Assembly: GCF_031344075.1 (NCBI RefSeq)
Contig: NZ_JAVJAN010000006.1
Location: forward strand, 36,192-100,191
From: Clostridium aquiflavi
Lineage (GTDB): Bacteria; Bacillota; Clostridia; Clostridiales; Clostridiaceae
Direction of reading: 5' to 3'
DNA length: 64,000 bases
Of the stretch, positions 1 through 9,500 are shown piece after piece. Each line of letters begins with the position of its first letter. Within the stretch, counting starts at the first letter, position 1. Under the pieces are notes generated by a model. It was not told the DNA's origin and did no database searches. It was given only the letters and a program-made list of their open reading frames with translations. Both the position numbers and the translations under genes were made by a program.

Positions 1-6
1 TATATT

Positions 7-411
7 ATGGAATCTAAATTTGAGATTCAGTGGATAGTGAAAAATTCAAAATATATTTTACTAGGAATATCGATAATAGGACTATTATGTATCATAGATA
101 CTATTATAAATCCAATAATAGAATATAAAACTTGGATATATGAACTTACTAGTGACAAAATTGATTTTACTCAAGGAATTTTTACTAAGAAAAGAACTAT
201 TGTACCAATAATAAAAATAGAGCACATAAAAATTAATAGAGGTCCTATAAATTCAAGACTAGGACTTGCTAATATTGAAATCTTTACAGCTGGGGGATCG
301 CATGAAATACCTAATATAGAAGTTAAAGTTGCAGAAGAGATAGGTGAATATTTAAATAATAAAATAAAAGAAAAGGTTGAAGAATTTAATGAGAAAAACA
401 GAAATTTATAG
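7..411 (+). CDS. PH-domain membrane protein, YdbS-like (possibly 5'-partial)
   Basis: Bacterial PH (bPH2) membrane protein of the YdbS type. A hydrophobic segment at about residues 14-38 is followed by the bPH2 core: WIYEL at 43-47, the GIF turn at 57-59 and the IVPIIKIEHI strand with NRGP at 65-80. Family members usually have about 160 residues and two membrane helices before the core; only one is seen here. The reading frame is still open through the first bases of the window, so the real start may lie outside it. The next gene overlaps its end by 23 bp and is a YdbT-like protein, the pairing seen in Bacillus ydbS-ydbT, where the pair has been linked to bacteriocin resistance. Function here is inferred from family only. 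Confidence 0.75.
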   Translation: MESKFEIQWIVKNSKYILLGISIIGLLCIIDTIINPIIEYKTWIYELTSDKIDFTQGIFTKKRTIVPIIKIEHIKINRGPINSRLGLANIEIFTAGGSHEIPNIEVKVAEEIGEYLNNKIKEKVEEFNEKNRNL

Positions 412-1816
412 AGGGCATTGGAGCAATATAATTAAAAGTATAATTTCTAATATATATTTAATATTTATATTGCTATTTGCATTAATAAAAATAAAAGAAG
501 ACTTTAATTTTATTATTTGGACATTTGCAATTGGATTTTTTATTGTGCTATATTCCATATTATTATGGAGAAGTAAGTATTTCTATATAGAAGATAACAT
601 GTTTGTTTATGTAAAAGGAATGATAGAAAAAACAAAAGAACAAATTCCGCTTAAACAAATAACTACAGTTGATTTAAAAACAACCATTTTAGATAGAATT
701 CTCGGATCTGTGACTTTAAAATTAAATAGTGGTAATGCAACTTTAAATGAAGCAGAATTTGAATTGGTTGTAAAAAAAGAATATGCGTTACTAATACAAA
801 AAGCTGTATCAGGACAAGATGTCAATGAAGAAGATGTTTATAGCAATGTTAAAGAGTTACAAGTAGAGTATAAGGATATAGCAATTTATGCATTAACAAA
901 AAATAAATTTGGATGGATTATGGCTTTATTTATTATAGGAAATAAATTTAGTAAAGTATTTAAAAAATCAGTTATTAACAATGCTGAGAACTACTTAGAA
1001 TCAGCAAAAGATTATATATTAAATGGTACTATTTTTGATTTAGTGTTGAAGTTATTATTTATATTTGCTTTTATATATGTTTTTTCAACAATAATTTCTA
1101 TAGGAATAGAAATTTTAAAATATGGTAATTTTAAAATTATAAGAAGCGAAGATTCTTTTAATATAAGGTATGGAACAATTGATTTAAAAGAATATTCTAT
1201 ATCATTAGAAAAAATTCAAGGATTAAAATTAAAACAAAATTTATTACAACAATTATTGGATTTATATAAAATTGAAGCAATAGTTATAGGTGATGATGAA
1301 ACAAATTCATTACTTTTTCCAAGTTTAAAAGGTTCAAAAAAAGATAAATTTATAAATGAATTTTTACCAGAATATAAGATAACTAAAGATATAGATAAAG
1401 CGTCTAAAAAATCAATTTTTAGATTTATATTTAAGAGATTTATAGTTTCTATAGTGGTTTCTTTAATATTAATTTTATTAACTAAGCAATTTTTACCTAA
1501 GTTATATATGATAAATAGTTTTAAATTTATTTTGTCATTAACATTATGTACTTCTCAAATTATATTAGGTTATATTGATTATTTAAATAATGGGATAGCA
1601 ATAGAAGAAAATAATATTTTATTAACAAATGGTTCAAGAATAAAAAATACTTATATAATAAGAAAGTTTAAAGTTCAATCATTACAGGTTAAACAGTCAA
1701 TACTTCAAAGATATAGAGATATATGCAACTATAAGATAGATATTGCTACAAGTTCTTTTGGTGAGACAATAGAGATAAAGAATATGGATATAAAGAAATA
1801 TGAAGAGATATTATAG
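389..1816 (+). CDS. PH-domain membrane protein, YdbT-like
   Basis: About 475 residues with three bPH2 domains separated by paired hydrophobic helices, the YdbT arrangement. The first helix pair is at about residues 15-60 and the first PH core at about 65-145. A second helix region is at about 170-250 with a PH core at 255-320, and a third helix pair at 345-400 precedes the last PH core. I prefer the ATG at 389 over the upstream TTG at 377, because the GAAAAGG ribosome site at 370-376 abuts the TTG but sits 12 bases from the ATG. It overlaps the YdbS-like gene and is followed by a strong terminator, so the two form an operon. The exact role is unknown; Bacillus homologues are cell-envelope proteins. 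Confidence 0.75.
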   Translation: MRKTEIYRGHWSNIIKSIISNIYLIFILLFALIKIKEDFNFIIWTFAIGFFIVLYSILLWRSKYFYIEDNMFVYVKGMIEKTKEQIPLKQITTVDLKTTILDRILGSVTLKLNSGNATLNEAEFELVVKKEYALLIQKAVSGQDVNEEDVYSNVKELQVEYKDIAIYALTKNKFGWIMALFIIGNKFSKVFKKSVINNAENYLESAKDYILNGTIFDLVLKLLFIFAFIYVFSTIISIGIEILKYGNFKIIRSEDSFNIRYGTIDLKEYSISLEKIQGLKLKQNLLQQLLDLYKIEAIVIGDDETNSLLFPSLKGSKKDKFINEFLPEYKITKDIDKASKKSIFRFIFKRFIVSIVVSLILILLTKQFLPKLYMINSFKFILSLTLCTSQIILGYIDYLNNGIAIEENNILLTNGSRIKNTYIIRKFKVQSLQVKQSILQRYRDICNYKIDIATSSFGETIEIKNMDIKKYEEIL

Positions 1817-1821
1817 AGATG

Positions 1822-1862
1822 AAATGTGTAGATTTAATATGGTTAATCTACACATTTTTTAA
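1822..1862 (+). terminator. Rho-independent terminator after the PH-domain pair
   Basis: An 11-bp perfect stem (ATGTGTAGATT at 1824-1834 with AATCTACACAT at 1845-1855) is followed by a T run, starting 6 bp after the stop codon. Confidence 0.9.
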
Positions 1863-2018
1863 TATATTATAATTATGTTATTTGATATAATTTTATTAAT
1901 AAATTAAAAAAACATTATATTATATAATCAATAAATTTTATAAAGAAAGTTATTTAATTTTAATATTATTAATACTGATTTAAATTAAGTTATTGTACAG
2001 AAAGAGGATGTTAACAAT

Positions 2019-2789
2019 TTGAGGAAGCATGCATTAATTACTGGTGGCACAGAAGGTATAGGATTAGAATTAGCTAAATTGTTTGCTAAAGATAACTGTA
2101 ATTTGCTTATAGTAGCAAGAAATAAAGAAAAGTTATTACAAGTTAAAAATTATATAGAAAACGAGTATAAAGTGGATGTTGATATTTTATCTGTAGATTT
2201 ATCTATCCACAATTCTTGTGAAGAAATATTTGAATTTGTGGATAAAAAAAATATAACTGTGGATTATTTAATAAATAATGCGGGAATAGGATCATTTGGA
2301 TTTTTCCACAAAGGTGAATCAAGATTTGAAGAAAACTTAATAAATATAAATATAGTTTCTTTAACAAATTTAACGAAATATTTTATAGAAAAAATGGTAG
2401 AAAAAAATCATGGCGGAATAATAAATATAGCTTCAACAGCTGCATTTGTTGGTGGACCTAAGATGGCAATGTATTATTCTAGTAAGGCATATGTGTTATC
2501 ACTAACTGAAGCTTTGCATGAAGAAGTAAAAGATTTAGGAGTAAATGTAAGTTGTGTATGCCCCGGACCTGTAAAAACATCTTTTCAAAGTAAGGCTGGA
2601 ATAAAGAAATCTGAAAAGGCTAAAAAGTATTTAATGGATGCAGATAAAGTTGCTAAAATAGCATATAAAGAATTTTTTAAAGGAAAAGCTATTATAATTC
2701 CAGGATATAAAAATAAATTATTAGTATGGGGAACTAAATTAATTCCAAGATCAATAAGTAGGAAGATAATATTAAAAAACAACAAGTAG
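2019..2789 (+). CDS. Short-chain dehydrogenase/reductase (SDR family)
   Basis: Classical SDR of 256 residues, predicted cytosolic NAD(P)-dependent oxidoreductase. Visible motifs are the Rossmann dinucleotide site TGGTEGIG at residues 8-15, NNAG at about 89-92, the catalytic serine in the IASTAAF strand, and the YSSK active-site pair (YxxxK). After it comes the PGPVKT segment that normally contacts the cofactor. It starts at TTG 2019 with AGAGGATG about 10 bases upstream; no better start is in frame. It resembles the YqjQ/DltE-like SDRs with a basic C-terminal tail, but the substrate cannot be told. The HAD phosphatase starts 16 bp downstream, suggesting cotranscription. Confidence 0.85.
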   Translation: MRKHALITGGTEGIGLELAKLFAKDNCNLLIVARNKEKLLQVKNYIENEYKVDVDILSVDLSIHNSCEEIFEFVDKKNITVDYLINNAGIGSFGFFHKGESRFEENLININIVSLTNLTKYFIEKMVEKNHGGIINIASTAAFVGGPKMAMYYSSKAYVLSLTEALHEEVKDLGVNVSCVCPGPVKTSFQSKAGIKKSEKAKKYLMDADKVAKIAYKEFFKGKAIIIPGYKNKLLVWGTKLIPRSISRKIILKNNK

Positions 2790-2805
2790 TAATTAGGGGG
2801 AAATT

Positions 2806-3618
2806 ATGGAGAAATTTTTTTATGGATGTTTGTTAATTTCAGATATGGATGGAACATTATTAGATAGTGATGGTAAGTTATCTTATGAAAATAAAAAAGC
2901 AATAGATTATTTTATAAGTAAGGGTGGAAACTTTACTTTAGCTACTGGAAGAATAGTGGCATCAGCTGGGAGATTTTTAAATGATATAAATGTTACTTTA
3001 CCAGTGATATTGTATAATGGAGCAAAAATATATGATTATAAAAATAATAGAGTTATTTATGAAAAGTTTATAGAAGATGAGAGAAAAAATACAATTACTT
3101 TAGTAAAAAATGATAATCCTACTCTTGGAATTGAGGTGTATTCTGAGGAAAAAGTATATATTTATTCTTCATGTAAATATACAGATAGATTTTCAAAACT
3201 AGGATATGAAGTTATATATAATTTACCTACAGAGGTTTGGAATAAAAAATGGACAAAGGTTCTTATTGTGGGAGAAGAAGAGGAAATAGATGTACTTGAA
3301 GAAAACTTTATAAGGAATTATGGTAACGGAAATATAATAAGAAGTGGTGCTAGATATTTAGAAATAGTACCTAATAATACTTCCAAAGGAAAAGCTATTG
3401 AAAAATTAGTAGATATATACAATATAAAATCACAGAATCTAATAACCATTGGTGACAATATGAATGATATTGAAATGGTTAAATTAGCTGACTATGGATT
3501 TTGCGTTAGAAGTGGAGCGGAAAGGTTAATAAACAATTCGAAATTTATAGCACCAAGTAATGATGAGAATGCAATAGATTATGTAATTAAGTGGATTAAT
3601 AATAATATCATAAAATAA
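2806..3618 (+). CDS. Cof-type HAD-IIB phosphatase
   Basis: HAD-superfamily hydrolase of 270 residues with the type IIB (Cof) cap. Motif I is DMDGT at residues 13-17 (nucleophile Asp13, general acid Asp15). Motif II is TLATGR near residue 45, motif III the lysine in NTSKGKAIEKL, and motif IV GDNMNDIEMV. Cof enzymes dephosphorylate sugar phosphates, FMN or pyridoxal phosphate; the substrate here is undetermined. The start has TAGGGGG eight bases upstream and follows the SDR gene by 16 bp. Confidence 0.88.
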   Translation: MEKFFYGCLLISDMDGTLLDSDGKLSYENKKAIDYFISKGGNFTLATGRIVASAGRFLNDINVTLPVILYNGAKIYDYKNNRVIYEKFIEDERKNTITLVKNDNPTLGIEVYSEEKVYIYSSCKYTDRFSKLGYEVIYNLPTEVWNKKWTKVLIVGEEEEIDVLEENFIRNYGNGNIIRSGARYLEIVPNNTSKGKAIEKLVDIYNIKSQNLITIGDNMNDIEMVKLADYGFCVRSGAERLINNSKFIAPSNDENAIDYVIKWINNNIIK

Positions 3619-3701
3619 TAGCTTAAATTACAAAATTTTGTTAAAAGAAATAAATTAAAAACGATAATTAATATAAGGATATTAAGAAGGAGAGGTTTTA
3701 T

Positions 3702-5159
3702 ATGTTTAATAATAAAAATAGGGTTATAAGTGAAGTTATAAATAATATTTCTAGATTAAAATTACCAAAAGAGAATATAAAAATAGATAGAGATGTTTTA
3801 GATAAAGTTAAAGCAATACATATGAGATTGAATAGTGGTAAGGATAAATTTCAAGATATAACTAGATTAGTCTTAAACTCTGTTATTCAGATGAGTAATT
3901 TAGATTTAACTTTAAAGGATAAAGAAGAAAAGATAGAATATGTAACTGGCGAAATAGCTGAATTAATGGAAAGTGTGTCCAACACATCTGAAATATTATC
4001 TAGCACATCAGAAGAAGTAACAGCTGCACATACTGATATGACACAATCAATATCTGATTTATCATTAAATTCTACAACTTTATTAGATTCCATAAAAAGA
4101 AGCGAGGATGAATTATTAGAAATAAAGGTTTTTTCGGATACAGCAATATCTCATTCTATTGGAATGAAAGATGATATGAGTAATTTAATTCATGTAATAG
4201 AAAATGTACAAAATGTTATAAAAGCTATAAGTGAAATATCAGAACAAACTAATCTTTTGGCTTTAAACGCGTCAATAGAAGCTGCAAGAGCTGGAGAAAG
4301 TGGACGAGGGTTTGCAGTAGTTGCAGAAGAAATAAGAAAGTTAGCTGATGAGACTAAAAATTTAACTAATAGTATGTCTGATTTTATAACTGATATTGAA
4401 TCTGCATCTAATAAAAGTAATGCTAGTGTTGATGATACTGTTGATTCTTTAGGAAAGTTAAATCAAAATTTAGATTCAGTTGTTAAAACAAGTAAAGAGA
4501 ATAGAGAGCGTGTTAATAATATAAATGAATCAATAACATCTATTGCAGCTAATAGTGAAGAAATAAATACATCTATGGATGAAGTAGCAACTAGTATGAG
4601 AAAATTTGATGAGGATATTGAAAAATTAGGTGAGGATACGATAGCATTAAAAGATATAAGTAATACGTTAGGAAGCATTATAGAACCCATAAGTTTAATG
4701 GAAGAAGATTTAGATAATGCATCTAAAATAATAGGTACTTTAGTTAATGATGAATATTATATGATAACTAATAATTTGTTTATAGAAACAATTAATAAAG
4801 CAATTACAGCTCATCAAAACTGGCTACAAACTTTAAGTAAAATTGTTAATGATAGAGAAATATCAGCACTTCAAGTAAATGAACATAAGTGTGGATTTGG
4901 ACATTTCTATTATTCTATGAAGCCTAAAAATGAAAAAATATTAGTAATTTGGAATGAAATAGATGAAAAACACAAAGTATTCCACTCTTATGGAAGAGAC
5001 ATAATATCAAGATTAAAATCAAATATTAATGATAATACTATAAGAGAAATCTACAGCAAAGCAGAAAAACTCTCAGTTGATTTAATTAATGATTTTAAAA
5101 AGATAATAAATCTTGCTAAAGAGTTAGATTCTTCAAACAAGAATGTATATAATAATTAG
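3702..5159 (+). CDS. Soluble methyl-accepting chemotaxis protein with C-terminal CZB domain
   Basis: Cytoplasmic chemoreceptor of 485 residues; no membrane segment is seen. Residues about 80-330 are the coiled-coil signalling domain, with the conserved hairpin tip EQTNLLALNASIEAARAGE near residues 180-200, which contacts CheA/CheW. Residues about 365-445 look like a chemoreceptor zinc-binding (CZB) domain: HQNW, then HKCGFGHF, then HKVFH, giving the expected His/Cys zinc ligands. CZB receptors sense zinc or zinc-thiolate oxidants. A strong AAGGAGAGG ribosome site precedes the ATG. The gene appears monocistronic, and no other chemotaxis gene is in the window. Confidence 0.88.
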   Translation: MFNNKNRVISEVINNISRLKLPKENIKIDRDVLDKVKAIHMRLNSGKDKFQDITRLVLNSVIQMSNLDLTLKDKEEKIEYVTGEIAELMESVSNTSEILSSTSEEVTAAHTDMTQSISDLSLNSTTLLDSIKRSEDELLEIKVFSDTAISHSIGMKDDMSNLIHVIENVQNVIKAISEISEQTNLLALNASIEAARAGESGRGFAVVAEEIRKLADETKNLTNSMSDFITDIESASNKSNASVDDTVDSLGKLNQNLDSVVKTSKENRERVNNINESITSIAANSEEINTSMDEVATSMRKFDEDIEKLGEDTIALKDISNTLGSIIEPISLMEEDLDNASKIIGTLVNDEYYMITNNLFIETINKAITAHQNWLQTLSKIVNDREISALQVNEHKCGFGHFYYSMKPKNEKILVIWNEIDEKHKVFHSYGRDIISRLKSNINDNTIREIYSKAEKLSVDLINDFKKIINLAKELDSSNKNVYNN

Positions 5160-5237
5160 TTTGTAAATTATTCTTATAAAATTGTTATAGTCAAAAATAA
5201 TAGTAAATATATTTAAATAAAAAATAATCTATTTTTC

Positions 5238-5266
5238 TTGACAGTATATGTACGATAAACTACAAT
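5238..5266 (+). promoter_or_regulatory. Sigma-A promoter of the carAB leader
   Basis: TTGACA at 5238-5243, a 17-bp spacer, and TACAAT at 5261-5266. Transcription would start near 5273, giving a leader of about 250 nt before carA. Confidence 0.85.
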
Positions 5267-5308
5267 AAGAAACAAGGTAAATATATATAAATAAATATCT
5301 GTCTAAAG

Positions 5309-5348
5309 ATACACTTTAAATTGGTCCAGTGAGGCCAGAAAGGAGTCT
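5309..5348 (+). promoter_or_regulatory. PyrR-binding RNA element
   Basis: The segment CTTTAAATTGGTCC, GTGAGGCC, AGAAAGGA closely matches PyrR anti-antiterminator loops of Bacillus pyr leaders (conserved UCCAGNGAGG loop flanked by a short stem, then the purine-rich side). Here the 3-bp stem is TGG 5322-5324 with CCA 5335-5337 and the loop is 5325-5334. The purine-rich 3' side (AAAGGAG, 5339-5345) is also the ribosome site of the leader ORF at 5355. UMP-bound PyrR is expected to bind this RNA. Confidence 0.85.
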
Positions 5349-5354
5349 ATTTCT

Positions 5355-5465
5355 ATGATATATTATGAGTTAGAAAAAAATAATACAGCTTTGTTTAAAG
5401 CAATTAGTATACTTGATAAATATGTTTGGATAGTAAAGAGCTCTCTTTTATGGTTGTCTCTTTAG
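5355..5465 (+). CDS. Putative 36-residue leader peptide of carAB
   Basis: An uninterrupted ORF of 36 codons (begins MIYYELEKNN, ends SSLLWLSL) starts with ATG at 5355, nine bases after AGGAG at 5341-5345, which lies inside the PyrR element. Its TAG stop (5463-5465) lies inside the 3' arm of the leader terminator. A ribosome finishing this ORF would prevent the hairpin from forming, so it is probably regulatory rather than a functional protein. The mechanism is inference; the ORF and its placement are seen directly. Confidence 0.55.
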   Translation: MIYYELEKNNTALFKAISILDKYVWIVKSSLLWLSL

Positions 5466-5480
5466 TATCCTTTTATTTTA
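5428..5480 (+). terminator. Leader terminator (attenuator) of carAB
   Basis: A 13-bp stem with one mismatch (GGATAGTAAAGAG at 5428-5440 and CTCTTTAGTATCC at 5458-5470), a 17-nt loop, and a TTTTATTTTA tail, 44 bp upstream of carA. Its position inside the leader makes it an attenuator. Confidence 0.85.
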
Positions 5481-5524
5481 TATAAAAATATAAATTTTAA
5501 AACATAGATTAAGGAGGATTAATT

Positions 5525-6574
5525 ATGAAAGCAAAGCTTATATTGGAAAATGGTATGGTTTTTGAAGGTAAGGCTTTTGGATATTTAAAAGAAAGTATTG
5601 GGGAAGTAGTATTTACTACTGGAATGACAGGATACCAAGAAGTACTTACAGATCCATCTTATTATGGTCAAATAGTAACTATGACTTATCCTTTAATAGG
5701 GAATTATGGTATAAATCTTGAGGACATGGAATCAGATTCAATAAAGGTTAGAGGATTCATCGTTAGAGAAAAATGCAATTTACCAAGTAATTTTAGGTGT
5801 GAATTAGAACTAGAAGATTTCTTAAAGCAAGGAAAGGTTATTGGATTAGAGGGCATTGATACAAGAGCTTTAACTAAGGTTTTAAGAAACAGTGGAACAA
5901 TGAGAGGAATCATTGCATTAGAAGATTTAGATGATAAATCTATAAAAGAAAAAATAGCTAGTTTTTCTAATAAAGAAGCAGTAAAGAATGTTACTACTAA
6001 AGAAAAGTATGTAATTAACGGAAGTGGAAAACATATAGCTATAATGGATTTTGGAATAAAACAAAATATAATAACTAATTTCAAAAAAAGAGGTTGTAAG
6101 TTAACAGTATTTCCTGCAACAGCAAGTGCAGAAGAAATTTTAAGTGTTAATCCAGATTTAGTATTTTTGTCTAATGGACCTGGAGATCCAGAGGAGTTAG
6201 ATTTTGTTATAGAAAATGTAAAAAAAATAGTAGGTAAAAAGCCTATTGTAGGTATTTGTCTAGGACATCAATTATTAGCATTAACTTTAGGTGGAAAAAC
6301 TACAAAGCTAAAGTTTGGTCACAGAGGATGCAATCATCCAGTTAAAGATTTAGAAGAAAATATAGTTCATATAACTTCTCAAAATCACGGTTATGTAGTA
6401 GAAACATTACCAGAAGATGTTGAAGTAACTCATGTAAATATAAATGACGGAACTGTAGAAGGATTAAAGCATAAGACTTTACCAATATACTCAGTCCAAT
6501 TCCATCCAGAGGCATCAGCGGGTCCCAAGGATAGCGAATATATATTTGATAAATTTTTAAAATATGCACTATAG
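5525..6574 (+). CDS. carA: Carbamoyl-phosphate synthase, small (glutaminase) subunit
   Basis: Hydrolyses glutamine and channels ammonia to CarB for carbamoyl phosphate, feeding pyrimidine and arginine synthesis. The 349 residues comprise the N-terminal CPSase small-subunit domain (about 1-150) and a class I glutamine amidotransferase domain. The nucleophile is Cys245 in GICLGHQ; His327 and Glu329 in FHPEAS complete the triad. The ATG follows a full AAGGAGG site. carB begins 14 bp after its stop. Being placed behind a PyrR element and attenuator, carAB is predicted to be repressed by uridine nucleotides, so this is the pyrimidine-controlled copy. Confidence 0.97.
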   Translation: MKAKLILENGMVFEGKAFGYLKESIGEVVFTTGMTGYQEVLTDPSYYGQIVTMTYPLIGNYGINLEDMESDSIKVRGFIVREKCNLPSNFRCELELEDFLKQGKVIGLEGIDTRALTKVLRNSGTMRGIIALEDLDDKSIKEKIASFSNKEAVKNVTTKEKYVINGSGKHIAIMDFGIKQNIITNFKKRGCKLTVFPATASAEEILSVNPDLVFLSNGPGDPEELDFVIENVKKIVGKKPIVGICLGHQLLALTLGGKTTKLKFGHRGCNHPVKDLEENIVHITSQNHGYVVETLPEDVEVTHVNINDGTVEGLKHKTLPIYSVQFHPEASAGPKDSEYIFDKFLKYAL

Positions 6575-6588
6575 GAGGATGAAGATAA

Positions 6589-9500
6589 ATGCCATTAAAT
6601 AAAGATATAAAAAAAGTTTTAGTTATAGGATCAGGTCCAATAGTTATAGGTCAAGCAGCTGAGTTTGACTATTCAGGAACTCAAGCTTGTGAAGCTTTAA
6701 AATCAGAGGGAATAGAAGTTGTTTTAATAAACTCTAACCCAGCAACAATAATGACTGATAAAGAAGTTGCAGATAAGGTATATCTAGAGCCTTTAACGTT
6801 AGAATTTATTGAAAAAGTTATTGCGAAAGAAAGACCAGATAGTTTACTTGCAGGAATGGGAGGTCAAACAGGACTTAACCTTGCTGTAGAATTACATGAT
6901 TCAGGCATTTTAGAAAAATATGATGTAAAAGTAATAGGAACATCTATTGAATCTATAAAAGAAGGAGAAGATAGAGAACTATTCAGAGATATGATGAACA
7001 GAATAGGAGAACCAGTTATAAAAAGTGAAATTGTTACTGACTTACAAGCAGGTATAGATTTTGCTAGTAGAATTGGATATCCAGTTATAGTAAGACCAGC
7101 TTACACATTAGGTGGATCTGGTGGCGGTATTGCAGATGATGAAGAAGAGTTAAGAACAATACTAGAATCAGGTCTTCAATTAAGCACAATAGGTCAAGTT
7201 TTACTTGAAAAAAGTGTTAAGGGCTGGAAGGAAATAGAATATGAAGTAATGAGAGATTCTTATGGAAACTGCATCACTGTATGTAATATGGAAAACATAG
7301 ATCCTGTGGGTATACATACAGGTGATAGTATAGTTGTTGCACCATCACAAACACTTTCAGATAAGGAATATCAAATGCTCAGAACAGCATCTATAAATAT
7401 AATAAATGCTGTAGGTATAGAGGGTGGATGTAATGTTCAGTTTTCATTAAATCCGAATACATTTGAATATGCAGTAATAGAAATTAATCCTAGGGTTTCA
7501 AGGAGTTCAGCTTTAGCATCAAAGGCAACAGGATATCCTATTGCAAAACTTGCAGCTAAAATAGCTCTTGGATATGGATTAGATGAAATAAAAAATGCTG
7601 TAACTCAAAAGACATATGCATGTTTTGAACCAACACTTGATTATATTGTAGTAAAAATACCAAAATGGCCTTTTGATAAATTCTTTGGTGCTGATAGACA
7701 GCTTGGAACTAAGATGATGGCAACCGGAGAAATAATGGCTATAGGAGCTAATTTTGAGCAAGCATTTTTAAAAGGAATAAGAAGCTTAGAAATAGGAAAA
7801 TATTCTTTAGATCATAAAAAATTTAAAGAACATAGTATGTCAGAACTTAAAGAGTTGGTAATGAAACCAGATGATGAAAGAATATTCGCTTTAGCAGAAA
7901 TGTTAAGACGTGATTACATGATTGAAAGAATAAATAAAATTACTGGTATAGATAAATTCTTCTTAGAAAAAATTAAATGGATAGTTGAAGAAGAACAAAG
8001 ATTAAAATTAAGCAAGATAGAAGATTTAGATAAAGAATGGTTACAAAACTTAAAGAAAAAAGGTTTTTCTGATAAAGCAATAGCAGATATGTTAAAGGTA
8101 AGTCCAGAAGATATATATAGATTAAGAGATATTTGGAGCATAAAACCATCATATAAAATGGTTGATACTTGTGGAGGAGAATTTGAAGCATTATCACCAT
8201 ATTACTATTCTACTTATGAACAATATGATGAAGTTGAAGTATCAAACAGAAGAAAAGTAATAGTAATAGGGTCAGGTCCAATAAGAATAGGTCAAGGAAT
8301 TGAGTTCGATTATGCATCAGTTCATTGTGTAAAAGCATTAAAGAAACTTGATATTGAAACTATAATAGTAAATAATAATCCTGAAACTGTAAGTACTGAT
8401 TTTGATATATCAGATAAGTTATATTTTGAACCATTAACAGAAGAAGATGTTTTAAATATAATTGAAAAGGAAAATCCATATGGAGTAATACTTCAATTTG
8501 GTGGTCAAACAGCAATTAAACTTGCTAATTTCTTAAAGGAAAAAAATATTAAGACTTTAGGAACTACAGCAGATCAAATAGATATGGCAGAAGATAGAGA
8601 AAAATTTGATGAACTATTAGAAAGATTAGATATATCAAGACCTAAAGGTAAAGGTATATGGTCAGTAGAAGAGGGATTAGAAGAAGCAGAAAGATTAGGA
8701 TTTCCAGTACTTGTTAGACCGTCTTATGTAATTGGTGGTCAAGGAATGGAAATAACTCATGATGAAGAAGAATTAATTTTCTACTTAACTAATGCATTTG
8801 CAAAAGATAAAAAGAATCCAATACTTATAGATAAATATTTAATGGGTAGAGAAATAGAAGTAGATGCTATATCTGATGGGGAAAATATTCTTATACCAGG
8901 CATAATGGAACATTTAGAAAGAGCAGGAGTTCACTCTGGGGATAGTGTAACTATGTATCCAAGTCAAAATGTTTGTGATGAAATTAAGGGGAAAATCTTA
9001 GAATATACTAAGAAGTTGGCTTTAGCAATAGGAATAAAAGGAATGATAAATATTCAATTCATAGAGTTTGAAGGAAACTTGTATGTAATTGAAGTTAATC
9101 CAAGAGCATCAAGAACGGTACCTTATATAAGTAAGGTTAGCAAAGTACCAATTGTTGATATAGCTACACAAGTTATGATGGGGGCTAAATTAAATGATTT
9201 AGGATATGGAGTAGATATATATAAAGAACCAGAACTAGTTTCAGTTAAAGTTCCAGTATTCTCAACTCAGAAATTACCGAATGTAGAAGTTTGCTTAGGG
9301 CCTGAAATGAGATCAACAGGAGAAGTTTTAGGAGTAGGTAGAAATTTAAAAGAAGCTCTTTATAAAGGTTTTGTAGGTGCTAATATGTATCCATCAAAGG
9401 AAAAAGGCAAAATACTCGCAACAATTAATAAGCATAATAAAGCAGAATTTTTACCGATAGCTAAGGATCTTGCTAAAGTTGGTTATAAGTTTATAGCAAC

